From the NCBI GenBank assembly GCA_035048485.1, contig CM068590.1, forward strand, positions 8,545,329 to 8,609,328: a DNA stretch of 64,000 nt, written 5' to 3'. Source of the stretch: Pteria penguin (Eukaryota; Mollusca; Bivalvia; Pterioida; Pteriidae). The notes under the pieces were generated by a model. That model ran no database searches and was not told the origin of the DNA. It was given only the letters and a program-made list of their open reading frames with translations. Of the stretch, positions 34,830 to 47,340 are shown piece after piece. The stretch's first letter is position 1. Every line of letters starts with the position of its first letter. Made by a program: the position numbers and the translations under genes.

Positions 34830-35160
34830 TATGGCAGGGGGCATATAGTGTTGCACCCTGTCATTCCGTCATTTTGTCATTCCGAAACCTTGTCATCACA
34901 ACTCCTCCCAAACCGTTCATCAGAATTTCACCAAACTTCACATGTAAGTAGGGCAGCATATGTAGATGTGCATGAAGGGAAGCAACTCTGCTGAGAAATT
35001 TTTTTCAGGAGTTATGGGACTTTGAAATCAGAAAATGTGCATTGCATTTGGCTGAACCTTCATTGAATTTTCAAATATTAGTTCTGTGGCAATTATATTT
35101 CACTACTTGAGCTGCCAGCGGGGGCACCTGTGTCGCACCGACACATTAAAATTCTAGTTC
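34830..35160 (+). repeat. Dispersed repeat with 'gggggcat' start and CGACACATT end
   Basis: The stretch runs from 'caggggggcatatagtgttg' through 'cattccgtcattttgtcatt', 'caggagttatgggactttg' and 'gttctgtggcaattatattt' to 'gccagcgggggcacctgtgt' and 'cgcaccgacacatt'. I associate this order of motifs with a common molluscan repeat. The open frame at 34803-34994 lies within it. Confidence 0.5.
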
Positions 35161-35321
35161 AATGAAGAAATGGTCCTGAACCTCATTCCTTCTTATTGTT
35201 AATAAGTACTCTTTCATATCAATTAATTAAGGCAGAACACAGTTTACGGTTCATGAGGGGTGGATAGGGAGTAGTAGCAACACCAGGTAATTTTTGAAGC
35301 GTATTCATATCTTTATGTGCT

Positions 35322-36488
35322 CGGTCTTTCCGAAAAATAGTTTATATCACTAGCCGGTAGGGCTAGTCCAACCCAAACTTTTACTAGCCAGAAGAAAATT
35401 CTGCTAGCCCAGACAAAAAGTCTTTAATCTTGATAAATCTTAATTTTATAATTCATTGTTGTACACGAATTATTAGTCATAATCATTATTACACTTGTCA
35501 TTGCACTAAATTTTGCGTATTGAAAAGCACGTCTTTAACGAGGAAGTATCTGCAATTTGCAAGACTAAAACGATACACTACCCTCAGGATGTGGGCATTA
35601 TAAAATTAATGTGGCCAGTACTTCTTAAATTTAAAGAAAAACTTTAATTAAGGGACCGCCAGATCAAACTTTATCCATACTCATTCTGTAATTTCATTAA
35701 AACGTCATTGGGATATGTACAGTAACTTCTTTAAATCTGCGCACATCCATCATTTTGTATAAGACAAAGATACATATATTATATGCATTCATGAATGCAT
35801 TCACGAATATAGAAATTTGTAAACCACAACACATTTAATCTTCTTAATTTCATTACCTATCTGAGTGCAAGATTTCTGGTAAATCACTTGCTTGGTCATT
35901 AGATAGATACATTAAAGATAATTTATCTGACTATACTGTAGAGAAAGTTTACAATAATATGTTTTGATTTCAATTTTTAAAGTTCTATTTGCGTTTTTGA
36001 GAGATCGTTTTCTTTTTGTATTCAGAATTTCCTTTGATAAATTAAACTGCAAAAATCATGTAAAATTTTTCAATAGATCTGAGTTTTAAACCAAATCAAA
36101 ATGTTCCAAATAAGATATAATATGCCATCATTGACGAAGTGTTTAAGAAATCAAAAACATTCGCTTATCTAAAACTGTACTGCATGGAGATATAGAAGAT
36201 TATTTAACACTAGAGATTATAAAACGAAAGTCTAACAGTTGAATCGAACTAAAATTCAGACAGTTGTATCAAACACCGAGTGAAAAGAAAATATCGAGCC
36301 GAATTAAAATTGTAATGAATCGTTTCAGTCCTACTAGCAATGCGTTATCTTTTGTTCTCAAAAATTTCTTTTACTGAGACATCGACATTTTTCCTAGCCA
36401 GTCGGGCTTTTTCAAAAGCAAATTTTACTAGCCCAAGGGAATTTTTGGTAGCCTCGGGCGTCGGGCTAGTGAGTTTTCGTAAAGACTG
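35322..36488. mobile_element. Non-autonomous TIR element, ACTAGCC family
   Basis: The ends are CGGTCTTTCCGAAAA (left) and the reverse complement of CAGTCTTTACGAAAA (right), 13 of 15 matching. They are followed inside by CACTAGCC-rich sub-terminal blocks in inverted orientation (35350-35410 and 36390-36470). TGTGCT flanks it on both sides (35316-35321 and 36489-36494), a possible 6-bp target-site duplication. The 1.17-kb interior is AT-rich with no long frame. The superfamily was not assigned. Confidence 0.65.
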
Positions 36489-36494
36489 TGTGCT

Positions 36495-37115
36495 TAAAGT
36501 ATTTGGATAGAGCTCAGTGAGATAAATTCAAGACAGTTTTCCTTTTGGTGATATATCAATTTTACTAAAAGTTATGGCAGTTTGAAAATGCCAAATTTTT
36601 ACATTTTCGTAGATTTTTTTCCTTTTTATAATTCATGATTAATTTTGCGACTAAGACGAAACAGACATTTCTCACATTTTCAGAATTTGTGTCATAACTC
36701 TGTCAGTTTAGTTTTCCTGGGTAGCCTCTTTCCTTCACACCCCTACCCCCTTCTCTCCTTCCTCGTCATCCTGCTTCCAGTCTCATCCTCATTTCAGTAT
36801 ATGGCATCATTATGACAGACTTAAATCGTATTTACATAGCTGAGATAGGTTTGAGCAGATTTTTGTCAAAAATAACAATGTTTACAATCAAATTTGTATA
36901 ACTATACAACAATTTTTTATTGATGAAAAAAATTCCCTTGCTCTGGCTCTTCCAAAAACGAAATTCCCTTGCCCCAAGACTGAGGTAAAATATAATCTGG
37001 TCCGGTTGGAAAACACAGCCCCCCCCCCCCCCCATTATCAAATGGACGATGGCTAACGATCTTTTGTTCTTCTATCACGATTTTGTACAAAATTTTGAGA
37101 GGAGAAATGAGACCA
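36495..37115. other. Element interior, no gene recognised
   Basis: This AT-rich interval contains a C run at about 37020-37034. The open frame at 36832-37041 ends in this run and has no recognised similarity. Confidence 0.4.
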
Positions 37116-37880
37116 GGGGTGGATCCAGGATTTCCGAAAAGGGGGGGGGGGATTTACTTTTTAGAAATTGCGAACTGGACTTTGTTTTTTTGTGTTTTGT
37201 TTTCAAAGTCTTCCTGCCCCTCCCACCCCCTTTCCTCATAAAAATTAAATGGATGCTAACTAAGAAATGTTATGACTGACTTAAGCTAAATACACATTTA
37301 TCTCCGAAATGGAGGAAAGGAGGACGTATATATTCTAAAAGGAGATGGTGGCGTAGCTTAAAACTTAAAAAAAAAGGGGGGGCAGCATCAAGCCTCAAAT
37401 GGGTCCAAGGTGAATCCCTGGTAAGGGGGTCAGAGTGCGAGGAGAAACTCCTGGAAATTTTAGCGAATTTAGAATTTTGATATTAAAAATTCCATAAAAA
37501 ACAATGCCAACTGCTGTAAAATTTTACAGCATATACATTGTACATTCAAATACATGTAAATATCAATCATAGTAGACCTATATCCTACGAAATTGTGTGT
37601 ATATATTTCTGTTTTTGCATGAAGAGCGGTAAATTCATCTGAACTTATTCCTTACATGTCATGAATGCCAGTGTTTTCATTTAAAAGCTACGCGTTTTTA
37701 ATTTAAAGAGGTATGTATTACACAACTGGGGAAAATTCTATTCAATTCATGCAAAGTTTACTCGCAATTTCAAGGAAACAAGCAAGCCCCCAAGCGTTTA
37801 AGCCTTGGTCTTGCATCAGGGACTGAATGCTGTGTGAATAATTTTGCTCACCCCCTAATATTAAATCTTGGATCCGCCCC
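37116..37880. mobile_element. Candidate TIR element with GGGGYGGATCCARGATTT ends
   Basis: The left end GGGGTGGATCCAGGATTT and the reverse complement of the right end, GGGGCGGATCCAAGATTT, match at 16 of 18 positions. The interior is 0.7 kb with G-rich tracts just inside each end and no coding frame. No clear target-site duplication was seen. A single similar end occurs near 31820. Confidence 0.5.
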
Positions 37881-38173
37881 GAACACGTCTAATTAGATCG
37901 AAATTTGCCATTGCCCAACGTAAAATTTAGACGATACGTAACTGACCATTGCGCAAACAAGAACTACACAGCATGAATTGCATTTCAAGGGTAATTTTAA
38001 CGTTAAAATATGATCCAACACTGCAGATCGATTTTCAGCGAGGGTGACATTTTCATGCCAGGGTCACATTTTCACGCGTCCGTGCGGTCAATTAATAACG
38101 GATTAGGTCTATTTTTAAGGTAAAAATTCGACTCTTAAACCGTTGAAAACTAATTCATGGGTCAGTTCTCAAC

Positions 38174-38424
38174 GGGAAGGGGACCAGGTAGCGCAGTTGG
38201 TAGCGCGCTCGCTTCTCACAAATGCGACCCGGGTTGGATTCCCGGTGTGGTATGTGAGATGGTGGGGCTGTCACCAACCTGGCTTCGTGGGTTTTCTCCG
38301 GGTACTCCGGTTTCCTCCCACACAAACACCCTTACGCCAAGATCTGTGCCAACGAGCAAGATTTATATAAGTTGTTAACTTGTTTCTTAATCGCTGTAAA
38401 ATAAATAAAGTTTTTTTTTTTTTT
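38174..38424 (+). mobile_element. tRNA-derived SINE (family S2) with 10-bp target-site duplication
   Basis: The A box 'TAGCGCAGTTGG' and B box 'GGTTGGATTCC' are followed by 'tggcttcgtgggttttctcc' and 'gggtactccggtttcctccc', a core seen in SINEs of many marine animals. The element closes with 'aataaataaag' and a T run. AGTTCTCAAC is present on both sides (38164-38173 and 38425-38434), a perfect 10-bp duplication. It is a different family from S1. The two overlapping open frames at 38143-38378 are the SINE. Confidence 0.92.
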
Positions 38425-38689
38425 AGTTCTCAACAGGGATCACTTTTTAATGTTACACCGGAATGGGAAGATGTAATTAGGTATAGACCTGTTCAGTTAG
38501 CGGGTGATCATGAATGCAAAAACTGCAATATATTGTATTATTTACATACATGCATGCATAAAAACAAGTACTGTACGCGAAGTAACGAGTCATAAGTATT
38601 TGCAGTCTGAGATTTCTCTGTATCAGTCAGTGTTCGATACCTTTGGGAGCACAACCTGAGCTTATCGCCATATTTTCAACTGGAATATG

Positions 38690-39372
38690 AAACACAGCAC
38701 TTTTCAATTCGTCAACAATATGAATATACCAAGTAGATTTACACCAGATAGAGTAGCAAAAAAAAATATATGCGAGAAAATTGGATTTCCCGTTTTTCAT
38801 TTCGTGTTTACAAGATTCAATATTAAAACATGTTTTGCTCGGACCGCCTTTAAGAAGACGGAAATTGCTGATTTCGAAGTATTTGCTTGTTCTATTTGTG
38901 GCGATAAGAAACAACGTACATTCTTATCTTAGATGTCTAATCACATCATTTATCACTCAAAGCAATTATCCATTATATGACAAAGGTCATCCACAAAGAA
39001 ATTTAGATATCTGCAATGTCCGCGTGAAACCCAGGAACGTCGGGATCAGATAATGAATTACTCTGATGTGCGCACTTTTTGGATGTGAATATCTTGGTAT
39101 ATAGTGCCTATGGATCTAAACTTGACTGTTTGAAATTCAGTCCTTGTGATTCAAATGAGACTTCGTGTGCAGCAATTTATCTGTATCATAGAAATGAATA
39201 TCACCATGACGTTGTTACATCTATGGACATTATGGATGAAGGTCAATATAAACAGATAGAAGATAAAATTACAGTTGTTGTTGCTGATAGTGAAGAAGAG
39301 ATGTCCATAGTGAATATTAATTTTGAAGGTACTAAACATTTACTATTTTGCATAAAATGTAGGGCCAAGTAA
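38690..39372 (+). pseudogene. Decayed coding block, C-terminal part possibly OTU-protease-like
   Basis: A frame at 39079-39372 reads LDVNILVYSAYGSKLDC, AAIYLYHRNEYHHDVVTS and DKITVVVADSEEEMSI. In OTU-type cysteine proteases a 'gvnI.vys' strand precedes a strand ending in the catalytic His (E-H-Y/H type), which fits LDVNILVYS and NEYHHDVV. About 35 bases upstream a shifted frame reads SDNELL, like the helix before it. A further frame at 38687-38932 (with CSICGDKK) may be an upstream part. Frameshifts and a stop break the block, and no catalytic Cys was located. The assignment is tentative. Confidence 0.35.
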
Positions 39373-39479
39373 GGCAATGAATTTGTTTCGTGTAAATTGA
39401 ACCAGAAACACAGAGCTTACGGCTTGTTAGTCTCTTCTCAGTTATACCAATATAATATTATTTTGGTATATTTGAGGCG

Positions 39480-39499
39480 CGGGGGGGGGGGGGGGGGGT
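39480..39499. repeat. Poly-G tract
   Basis: A run of 18-19 G residues follows 'gaggcgc'. Confidence 0.95.
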
Positions 39500-40094
39500 A
39501 TTGAGTCGAAAGCACTGCAATTAAACTTTGATTTAAGCAATATAAACTGTATCTTCATCTGATATTGTTTTCCTTACACCTGTTTTCATGATGTTATTTA
39601 TTGACTTAACAAATATCACATACTAAAATATCGTCAAAATAATTCCTATATGTAATACATTCCATGTGAGATGTCAGCTCTTTCTACCCTTTTAGTAATA
39701 ATGTTTAGCCAGTCTAGGGTCACGTCTACACTTAACGGCATATCATCTCCTAAAAGGGTAGTTAAGATGCAGTTACATTTCCAGGAAGATTTAAATGTTT
39801 TATCTAGTTTGTTGAGGTAGGAGAGATCAACTTTCTTGTCATATTCATTTGTGCAATGTAAAAGTTTGATAACGCATGTTTTTAAAATTCATTATAGATA
39901 CGTCTGTTGAAGCCAAAAATTATATACATATTAGTACTGCAGTGTATATGCATGATTGTATATATGTTGAGAGTACTGTGATTTATAAAAGCCTTTATGA
40001 CGATTAAGTCTCATCTATTCTTTGTGCACTCTGCATCATGTAACTTAAACAAATATTTTGTCTGATTTAATAAAAGAACACTCCAGTAAATGTC
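39500..40094. other. Element interior, no gene recognised
   Basis: This AT-rich interval lies between the poly-G tract and the (CA)n microsatellite. No repeat family or coding frame was identified. Confidence 0.4.
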
Positions 40095-40176
40095 TCTCAC
40101 ACACACCCATCTACACACACACACCCATCTGTACACCCCCTCACACAGACACACCCCCTCACACACACACACACAC

Positions 40177-40226
<50 letters not shown>
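40095..40226. repeat. (CA)n microsatellite, impure at left
   Basis: 'cacacacccatctacacaca' and 'caccccctcacaca' variants lead into a clean (CA)n run of about 45 bp. Confidence 0.95.
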
Positions 40227-40228
<2 letters not shown>

Positions 40229-40261
40229 ATGATGATAATAACAACAAATAAATAAACAGTT

Positions 40262-41982
40262 GAGGATGGATATATAGATGGTAGACTATTCCCATATCCA
40301 TTTGATAAAGTCTGAGTGGATGGGAATCTATCCCCGTATTTATTACATTGATTGATTATTGTTTTACGTCATTCCACGTTTATTTCATGTATATGGTGAC
40401 GGCATCTGCTTGATGCGTTGCATAGAAATTCTACCTTTGCAACGAACCCACTCGAAGAGGTGAGGGATCTTTTATGTGCCATGTCTACTGTCAAATGGGA
40501 CCTCGGATTGTACTGTCTCATCCAAATGACAGAACACCGGTGTGCCCAGGACTGAACTCGAACTCGGGACCTTTAGATCATTAGCCAAGCACTAAATCCA
40601 CTAGGCCACACCGGCTTCATATTTATTAGAAGTCAGATTAGATGGAGGTATATTCCTAATCATGACTGAAGTCTGTATAAATGAGAAAATATTCCCCATC
40701 TAATAGATGAGTTCTGACTAGATGGGGTAATATTCCCCGATCTCTCTGATGGAGTCTGTATGGATGGGGGAACGTTCCCCTATCTATCTCATGGAGTCTA
40801 TATAGATAGTGGAATATTCCCCCGTCTATCTTATGGAGTCTAATCCATGGGGGTACATTCCCCTATGTGTCTGATGGAGTCTATATAGATAGAGGAATAT
40901 TCCCCTTTCTAACAGATGAAGTGTATATAGTTGGAGGGATATTCCCCTATCTATCTGATGGAGTCTATAGAGATGGAGGAACCTTCCCCTATCTATCTGA
41001 TGGAGTCTATATAGATGGAGGAATATTCCCCTATCTATCTGATGGAGTCCATAGAGATGGAGGAACATTCCCCTATCTATCTGATGGAGTCTATATAGAT
41101 GGGGGAATATTCCCCTATCTATCTGCTGGAGTCTATATAGATGGGGGAATATTCCCCTATGTATCTAATGGAGTCCATAGAGATGGAGGAATATTCCCCT
41201 ATCTATCTGATGGAGTCTATATAGATGGGGGAATATTCCCCTATCTATCTGATGGAGTCTATATAGATGGGGGAATATTCCCCTATGTATCTAATGGAGT
41301 CCATAGAGATGGAGGAATATTCCCCTATCTATCTGATGGAGTCCATAGAGATGGAGGAACATTCCCCTATCTATCTGATGGAGACTATATAGATGGGGGA
41401 ATATTCCCCTATCTATCTGATGAAGTCTATATAGATAGAGGAATATTCCCCTGTCTATCTGATGGAGTCCATAGAGATGGAGGAACATTCCCCTATCTAT
41501 CTGATAGAGTCTATATAGATAGAGGAATATTCCCCTATCTATCTGATGGAGACTATATAGATGGGGGAATATTTCCCTATCTGATGAAGTCCACAGAAAT
41601 GGAGGAACATTCCCCTATCTATCTGATAGAGTCTATATAGATGGGGGAATATTCCCCTATCTATCTGATGAAGTCTTTATAGATGGAGGAACATTCCCCT
41701 ATCTTTTTGATGAATTCTTGACTAGATAGGGGAATATTCCCCTATCTGTCTGATGAAATCTTTATACTAGATGGAGGAATATTCCCCTATCTTTTAGATT
41801 AAATCTTGACTAGATGGGGGAATATTCCCCTATCTATATTCACTTATCCTTTTCAGGAGGTCTGAATGGATAGGGGATAATTTTCCTATCTGTTGGTGAA
41901 AAGTTGATACTTTTCATTTATCTGTATATATTGATCCCCAGAAAAAGGACAGAAAAATTTTCCTTTTTTATTCTGTAACGCC
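40262..41982 (+). repeat. Right inverted arm with palindromic 42-bp satellite, split by a SINE
   Basis: Units contain 'gatggagtctatatagatgg', 'gggaatattcccctatctat' and 'ct'. The innermost units (40262-40345 and 40629-40900) are degenerate, and the central ones (40900-41700) are homogeneous. The outer 170 bp, from 'cttatccttttcaggaggtc' to 'ttattctgtaacgcc', are unique and mirror the left arm. The 257-codon frame at 40867-41640 (repeating SDGVYIDGGIFPYL) is an artefact of the 42-bp period. Confidence 0.9.
40346..40619 (-). mobile_element. tRNA-derived SINE (family S1), inverted, inside the right arm
   Basis: On the minus strand the head has 'TGGCCTAGTGG' and 'AGTTCGAGTTC', the body has 'tggatgagacagtac' and 'ggcacataaaagatccctca', and the tail ends 'aataatcaatcaat'. 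TATTTATTA lies on both sides (40337-40345 and 40620-40628). Satellite units continue on either side, so it inserted after the arm had formed. The left arm has no counterpart. Confidence 0.9.
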
Positions 41983-44900
41983 ATGTGTATTGTTATGTAG
42001 TGGAGGTGGTGTCTGTTGTATATAGGGTGTATTGTTATGTAGTGGAGGTGATGTCTGCTGTTACATATAGGGTGTATTGTTATGTATAGTGGAGGTGGTG
42101 TCTGCTGTATATAGGGTGTATTCTTATGTAGTGGAGGAGGTGTCGGCTGTATATAGGGTATGTTGTTATGTAGTGGAGGTGGTGTCTGCTGTATATAGGG
42201 TATGTTGTTATGTAGTGGAGGTGGTGTCTGCTGTATATAGGGTGTATTGTTATGTAGTGGAGGTGGTGTCTGCTGTATATAGGGTGTATTGTTATGTAGT
42301 GGAGGTGGTGTCTGCTGTATATAGGGTATATTGTTATGTAGTGGAGGTGGTGTCTGCTGTATATAGGGTGTATTGTTATGTAGTGGAGGTGGTGTCTGCT
42401 GTATATAGGGTATGTTGTTATGTAGTGGAGGTGGTGTCTGCTGTATATAGGGTATATTGTTATGTAATGGAGGTGGTGTGTGCTGTATATAGGGTATACT
42501 GTTATGTAGTGGAGGTGGTGTCTGCTGTATATAGGGTGTATTGTTATGTAGTGGAGGTGGTGTCGGCTGTATATAGGGTATATTGTTATGTAGTGGAGGT
42601 GGTGTCTGCTGTATATAGGGTGTATTGTTATGTAGTGGAGGTGGTGTCTGCTGTATATAGGGTGTATTTTTATGTAGAGGAGGTGGTGTCTGCTGTATAT
42701 AGGGTGTATTGTTATGTAGTGGAGGTGGTGTCGGCTGTATATAGGGTGTATTGTTATGTAGTGGAGGTGGTGTCGGCTGTATATAGGGTATGTTGTTATG
42801 TAGTGGAGGAGGTGTCTGCTGTATATAGGGTGTATTGTTATGTAGTGGAGGTGGTGTCTGCTGTATATAGGGTATACTTTTATGTAGTGGAGGTGGTGTC
42901 TGCTGTATATAGGGTGTATTGTTATGTAGTGGAGGTGGTGTGTGCTGTATATAGGGTGTATTGTTATGTATAGTGGAGGTGGTGTCTGCTGTATATAGGG
43001 TATGTTGTTATGTAGTGGAGGTGGTGTCTGTTGTATAAAGGGTGTATTGTTATGTAGTGGAGGTGGTGTCTGCTGTATATAGGGTGTATTCTTATGTAGT
43101 GGAGGTGGTGTTTGCTGTATATAGGGTGTATTGTTATGTAGTGGAGGTGGTGTCTGTTGTATATAGGGTGTATTGTTATGTAGAGGAGGTGGTGTCTGCT
43201 GTATATAGGGTGTATTGTTATGTAGTGGAGGTGGTGTCGGCTGTATATAGGGTGTATTGTTATGTAGTGGAGGTGGTGTCTGCTGTATATAGGGTATGTT
43301 GTTATGTAGTGGAGGAGGTGTCTGCTGTATATAGGGTGTATTGTTATGTAGTGGAGGTGGTGTCGGCTGTATATAGGGTATACTGTTATGTAGTGGAGGT
43401 GGTGTCTGCTGTATATAGGGTGTATTGTTATGTAGTGGAGGTGGTGTGTGCTGTATATAGGGTGTATTGTTATGTATAGTGGAGGTGGTGTCTGCTGTAT
43501 ATAGGGTATGTTGTTATGTAGTGGAGGTGGTGTCTGTTGTATAAAGGGTGTATTGTTATGTAGTGGAGGTGGTGTCTGCTGTATATAGGGTGTATTGTTA
43601 TGTAGTGGAGGTGGTGTTTGCTGTATATAGGGTGTATTGTTATGTAGTGGAGGTGGTGTCTGTTGTATATAGGGTGTATTGTTATGTAGTGGAGGTGGTG
43701 TCTGCTGTAAATAGGGTGTATTGTTATGTAGTGGAGGTGGTGTTTGCTGTATATAGGGTGTATCGTTATGTAGTGGAGGTGGTGTCTGTTGTATATAGGG
43801 TGTATTGTTATGTAATGGAGGTGGTGATTGCTGTATATAGGGTATGTTGTTATGTAGTGGAGGTGGTGTTTGATGTATATAGGGTGTATTGTTATGTAGT
43901 GGAGGTGGTGTTTGATGTATATAGGGTGTATTGTTATGTAGTGGAGGTGGTGTTTGCTGTATACAGGGTGTATTGTTATGTAGTGGAGGTGGTGTCGGCT
44001 GTATATAGGGTGTATTGTTATGTAATGGAGGTGGTGTTTGCTGTATATAGGGTATATTGTTATGTTGTGGAGGTGGTGTCTGGTGTATATACGGTGTATT
44101 GTTATGTAATGGAGGTGGTGTTTGCTGTATATAGGGTATACTGTTATGCAGTGGAGGTGGTGTCTGCTGTATATAGGGTGTATTGTTATGTAGTGGAGAT
44201 GGTGTGTGCTGTATATAGGGTGTATTGTTATGTATAGTGGAGGTGGTGTCTGCTGTATATAGGGTATGTTGTTATGTAGTGGAGGTGGTGTCTGTTGTAT
44301 AAAGGGTGTATTGTTATGTAGTGGAGGTGGTGTCTGCTGTATATAGAGTGTATTGTTATGTAGTGGAGGTGGTGTTTGCTGTATATAGGGTGTATTGTTA
44401 TGTAGTGGAGGTGGTGTCTGTTGTATATAGGGTGTATTGTTATGTAGTGGAGGTGGTGTCTGCTGTAAATAGGGTGTATTGTTATGTAGTGGATGTGGTG
44501 TTTGCTGTATATAGGGTGTATCGTTATGTAGTGGAGGTGGTGTCTGTTGTATATAGGGTGTATTGTTATGTAATGGAGGTGGTGATTGCTGTATATAGGG
44601 TATGTTGTTATGTAGTGGAGGTGGTGTTTTCTGTATATAGGGTGTATCGTTATGTAGTGGAGGTGGTGTCTGTTGTATATAGGGTGTATTGTTATGTAAT
44701 GGATGTGGTGATTGCTGTATATAGGGTGTATTGTTATGTAGTGGAGGTGGTGTTTTATGTATATAGGGTGTATTGTTATGTAGTGGAGGTGGTGTTTGCT
44801 GTATATAGGGTATATTGTTATGTAGTGGAGGTGGTGTCGGCTGTATATAGGGTGTATTGTTATGTAATGGAGGTGGTGTTTGCTGTATATAGGGTATACT

Positions 44901-47340
44901 GTTATGTAGTGGAGGTGGTGTCTGGTGTATATACGGTGTATTGTTATGTAATGGAGGTGGTGTTTGCTGTATATAGGGTATACTGTTATGTAGTGGAGGT
45001 GGTGTCTGCTGTATATAGGGTGTATTGTTATGTAGTGGAGGTGGTGTCGGCTGTATATAGGGTATGTTGTTATGTAGTGGAGGTGGTGTCTGCTGTATAT
45101 AGGGTGTATTGTTATGTAGTGGAGGTGGTGTCTGTTGTATATAGGGTATATTGTTATGTAGTGGAGGTGGTGTCTGCTGTATATAGGGTGTATTGTTATG
45201 TAGTGGAGGTGGTGTCTGCTGTATATAGGGTATACTGTTATGTAGTGGAGGAGGTGTCTGCGGTATATAGGGTGTATTGTTATGTAGTAGAGGTGGTGTG
45301 TGCTGTATATAGGGTATATTGTTATGTAGTGGAGGTGGTTTCTGCTGTATATAGGGTGTATTGTTATGTAGTGGAGGTGGTGTCTGCTGTATATAGGGTA
45401 TATTGTTATGTAGTGGAGGTGGTGTCTGTTGTATATAGGGTATATTGTTATGTAGTGGAGGTGGTGTCTGCTGTATATAGGGTGTATTGTTATGTAGTGG
45501 AGGTGGTGTCTGCGGTATATAGGGTGTATTGTTATGTAGTACAGGTGGTGTGTGCTGTATATAGGGTATATTGTTATGTAGTGGAGGTGGTATCTGCTGT
45601 ATATAGGGTGTATTGTTATGTAGTGGAGGTGGTGTCTGCTGTATATAGGGTGTATTGTTATGTAGTGGAGGTGGTGTCTGCTGTATATAGGGTATACTGT
45701 TATGTAGTGGAGGTGGTGTCTGCTGTATATAGGGTATATTGTTATGTAGTGGAGGTGGTGTCTGTTGTATATAGGGTATATTGTTATGTAGTGGAGGTGG
45801 TGTCGGCTGTATATAGGGTATATTGTTATGTAGTGGAGGTGGTGTCTGCTGTATATAGGGTGTATTGTTATGTAGTGGAGGTGGTGTCTGCTGTATACAG
45901 GGTATATTGTTATGTAGTGGAGGTGGTGTCTGCTGTAGATAGGGTGTATTGTTATGTAGCGGAGGTGGTGTCTGCTGTATATAGGGTATACTGTTATGTA
46001 GTGGAGGAGGTGTCTGCGGTATATAGGGTGTATTGTTATGTAGTAGAGGTGGTGTGTGCTGTATATAGGGTATATTGTTATGTAGTGGAGGTGGTTTCTG
46101 CTGTATATAGGGTGTATTGTTATGTAGTGGAGGTGGTGTCTGCTGTATATAGGGTATATTGTTATGTAGTGGAGGTGGTGTCTGTTGTATATAGGGTATA
46201 TTGTTATGCAGTGGAGGTGGTGTCTGCTGTATATAGGGTGTATTGTTATGTAGTGGAGGTGGTGTCTGCTGTATATAGGGTATATTGTTATGTAGTGGAG
46301 GTGGTTTCTGCTGTATATAGGGTGTATTGTTATGTAGTGGAGGTGGTGTCTGCTGTATATAGGGTATATTGTTATGTAGTGGAGGTGGTGTCTGTTGTAT
46401 ATAGGGTATATTGTTATGCAGTGGAGGTGGTGTCTACTGTATATAGGGTGTATTGTTATGTAGTGGAGGTGGTGTCTGCTGTATATAGGGTGTATGGTGA
46501 TGTAGTGGAGGTGGTGTCTGCTGTATATAGGGTGTATTGTTATGTAGTGGAGGTGGTGTCTGCTGTATATAGGGTATATTGTTATGTAGTGGAGGTGGTG
46601 TCTGTTGTATATAGGGTGTATTGTTATGTAGTGGAGGTGGTGTCTGCTGTATATAGGGTGTATTGTTATGTAGAGGAGGTGGTGATTGCTGTATATAGGG
46701 TGTATTGTTATGTAGTGGAGGTGGTGTCTGTTGTATATAGGGTGTATTGTTATGTAGTGGAGGTGGTGTCTCCTGTAAATAGGGTGTATTGTTATGTAGT
46801 GGAGGTGGTGTTTGCTGTATATAGGGTGTATCGTTATGTAGTGGAGGTGGTGTCTGTTGTATATAGGGTGTATTGTTATGTAATGGAGGTGGGGATTGCT
46901 GTATATAGGGTATGTGGTTATGTAGTGGAGGTGGTGTTTGATGTATATAGGGTGTATTGTTATGTAGTGGAGGTGGTGTTTGCTGTATATAGGGTGTATT
47001 GTTATGTAGTGGAGGTGGTGTTTGATGTATATAGGGTGTATTGTTATGTAGTGGAGGTGGTGTTTGCTGTATACAGGGTGTATTGTTATGTAGTGGAGGT
47101 GGTGTCGGCTGTATATAGGGTGTATTGTTATGTAATGGAGGTGGTGTTTGCTGTATATAGGGTATATTGTTATGTTGTGGAGGTGGTGTCTGGTGTATAT
47201 ACGGTGTATTGTTATGTAATGGAGGTGGTGTTTCCTGTATATAGGGTATACTGTTATGTAGTGGAGGTGGTGTCTGCTGTATATAGGGTGTATTGTTATG
47301 TAGTGGAGGTGGTGTGTGCTGTATATAGGGTGTATTGTTA

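Noticed and set aside
40867..41640. A 257-codon frame of SDGVYIDGGIFPYL repeats
   Set aside because: It is the arm satellite of the Foldback-like element; the 42-bp period explains it and the frame is lost in the left arm.
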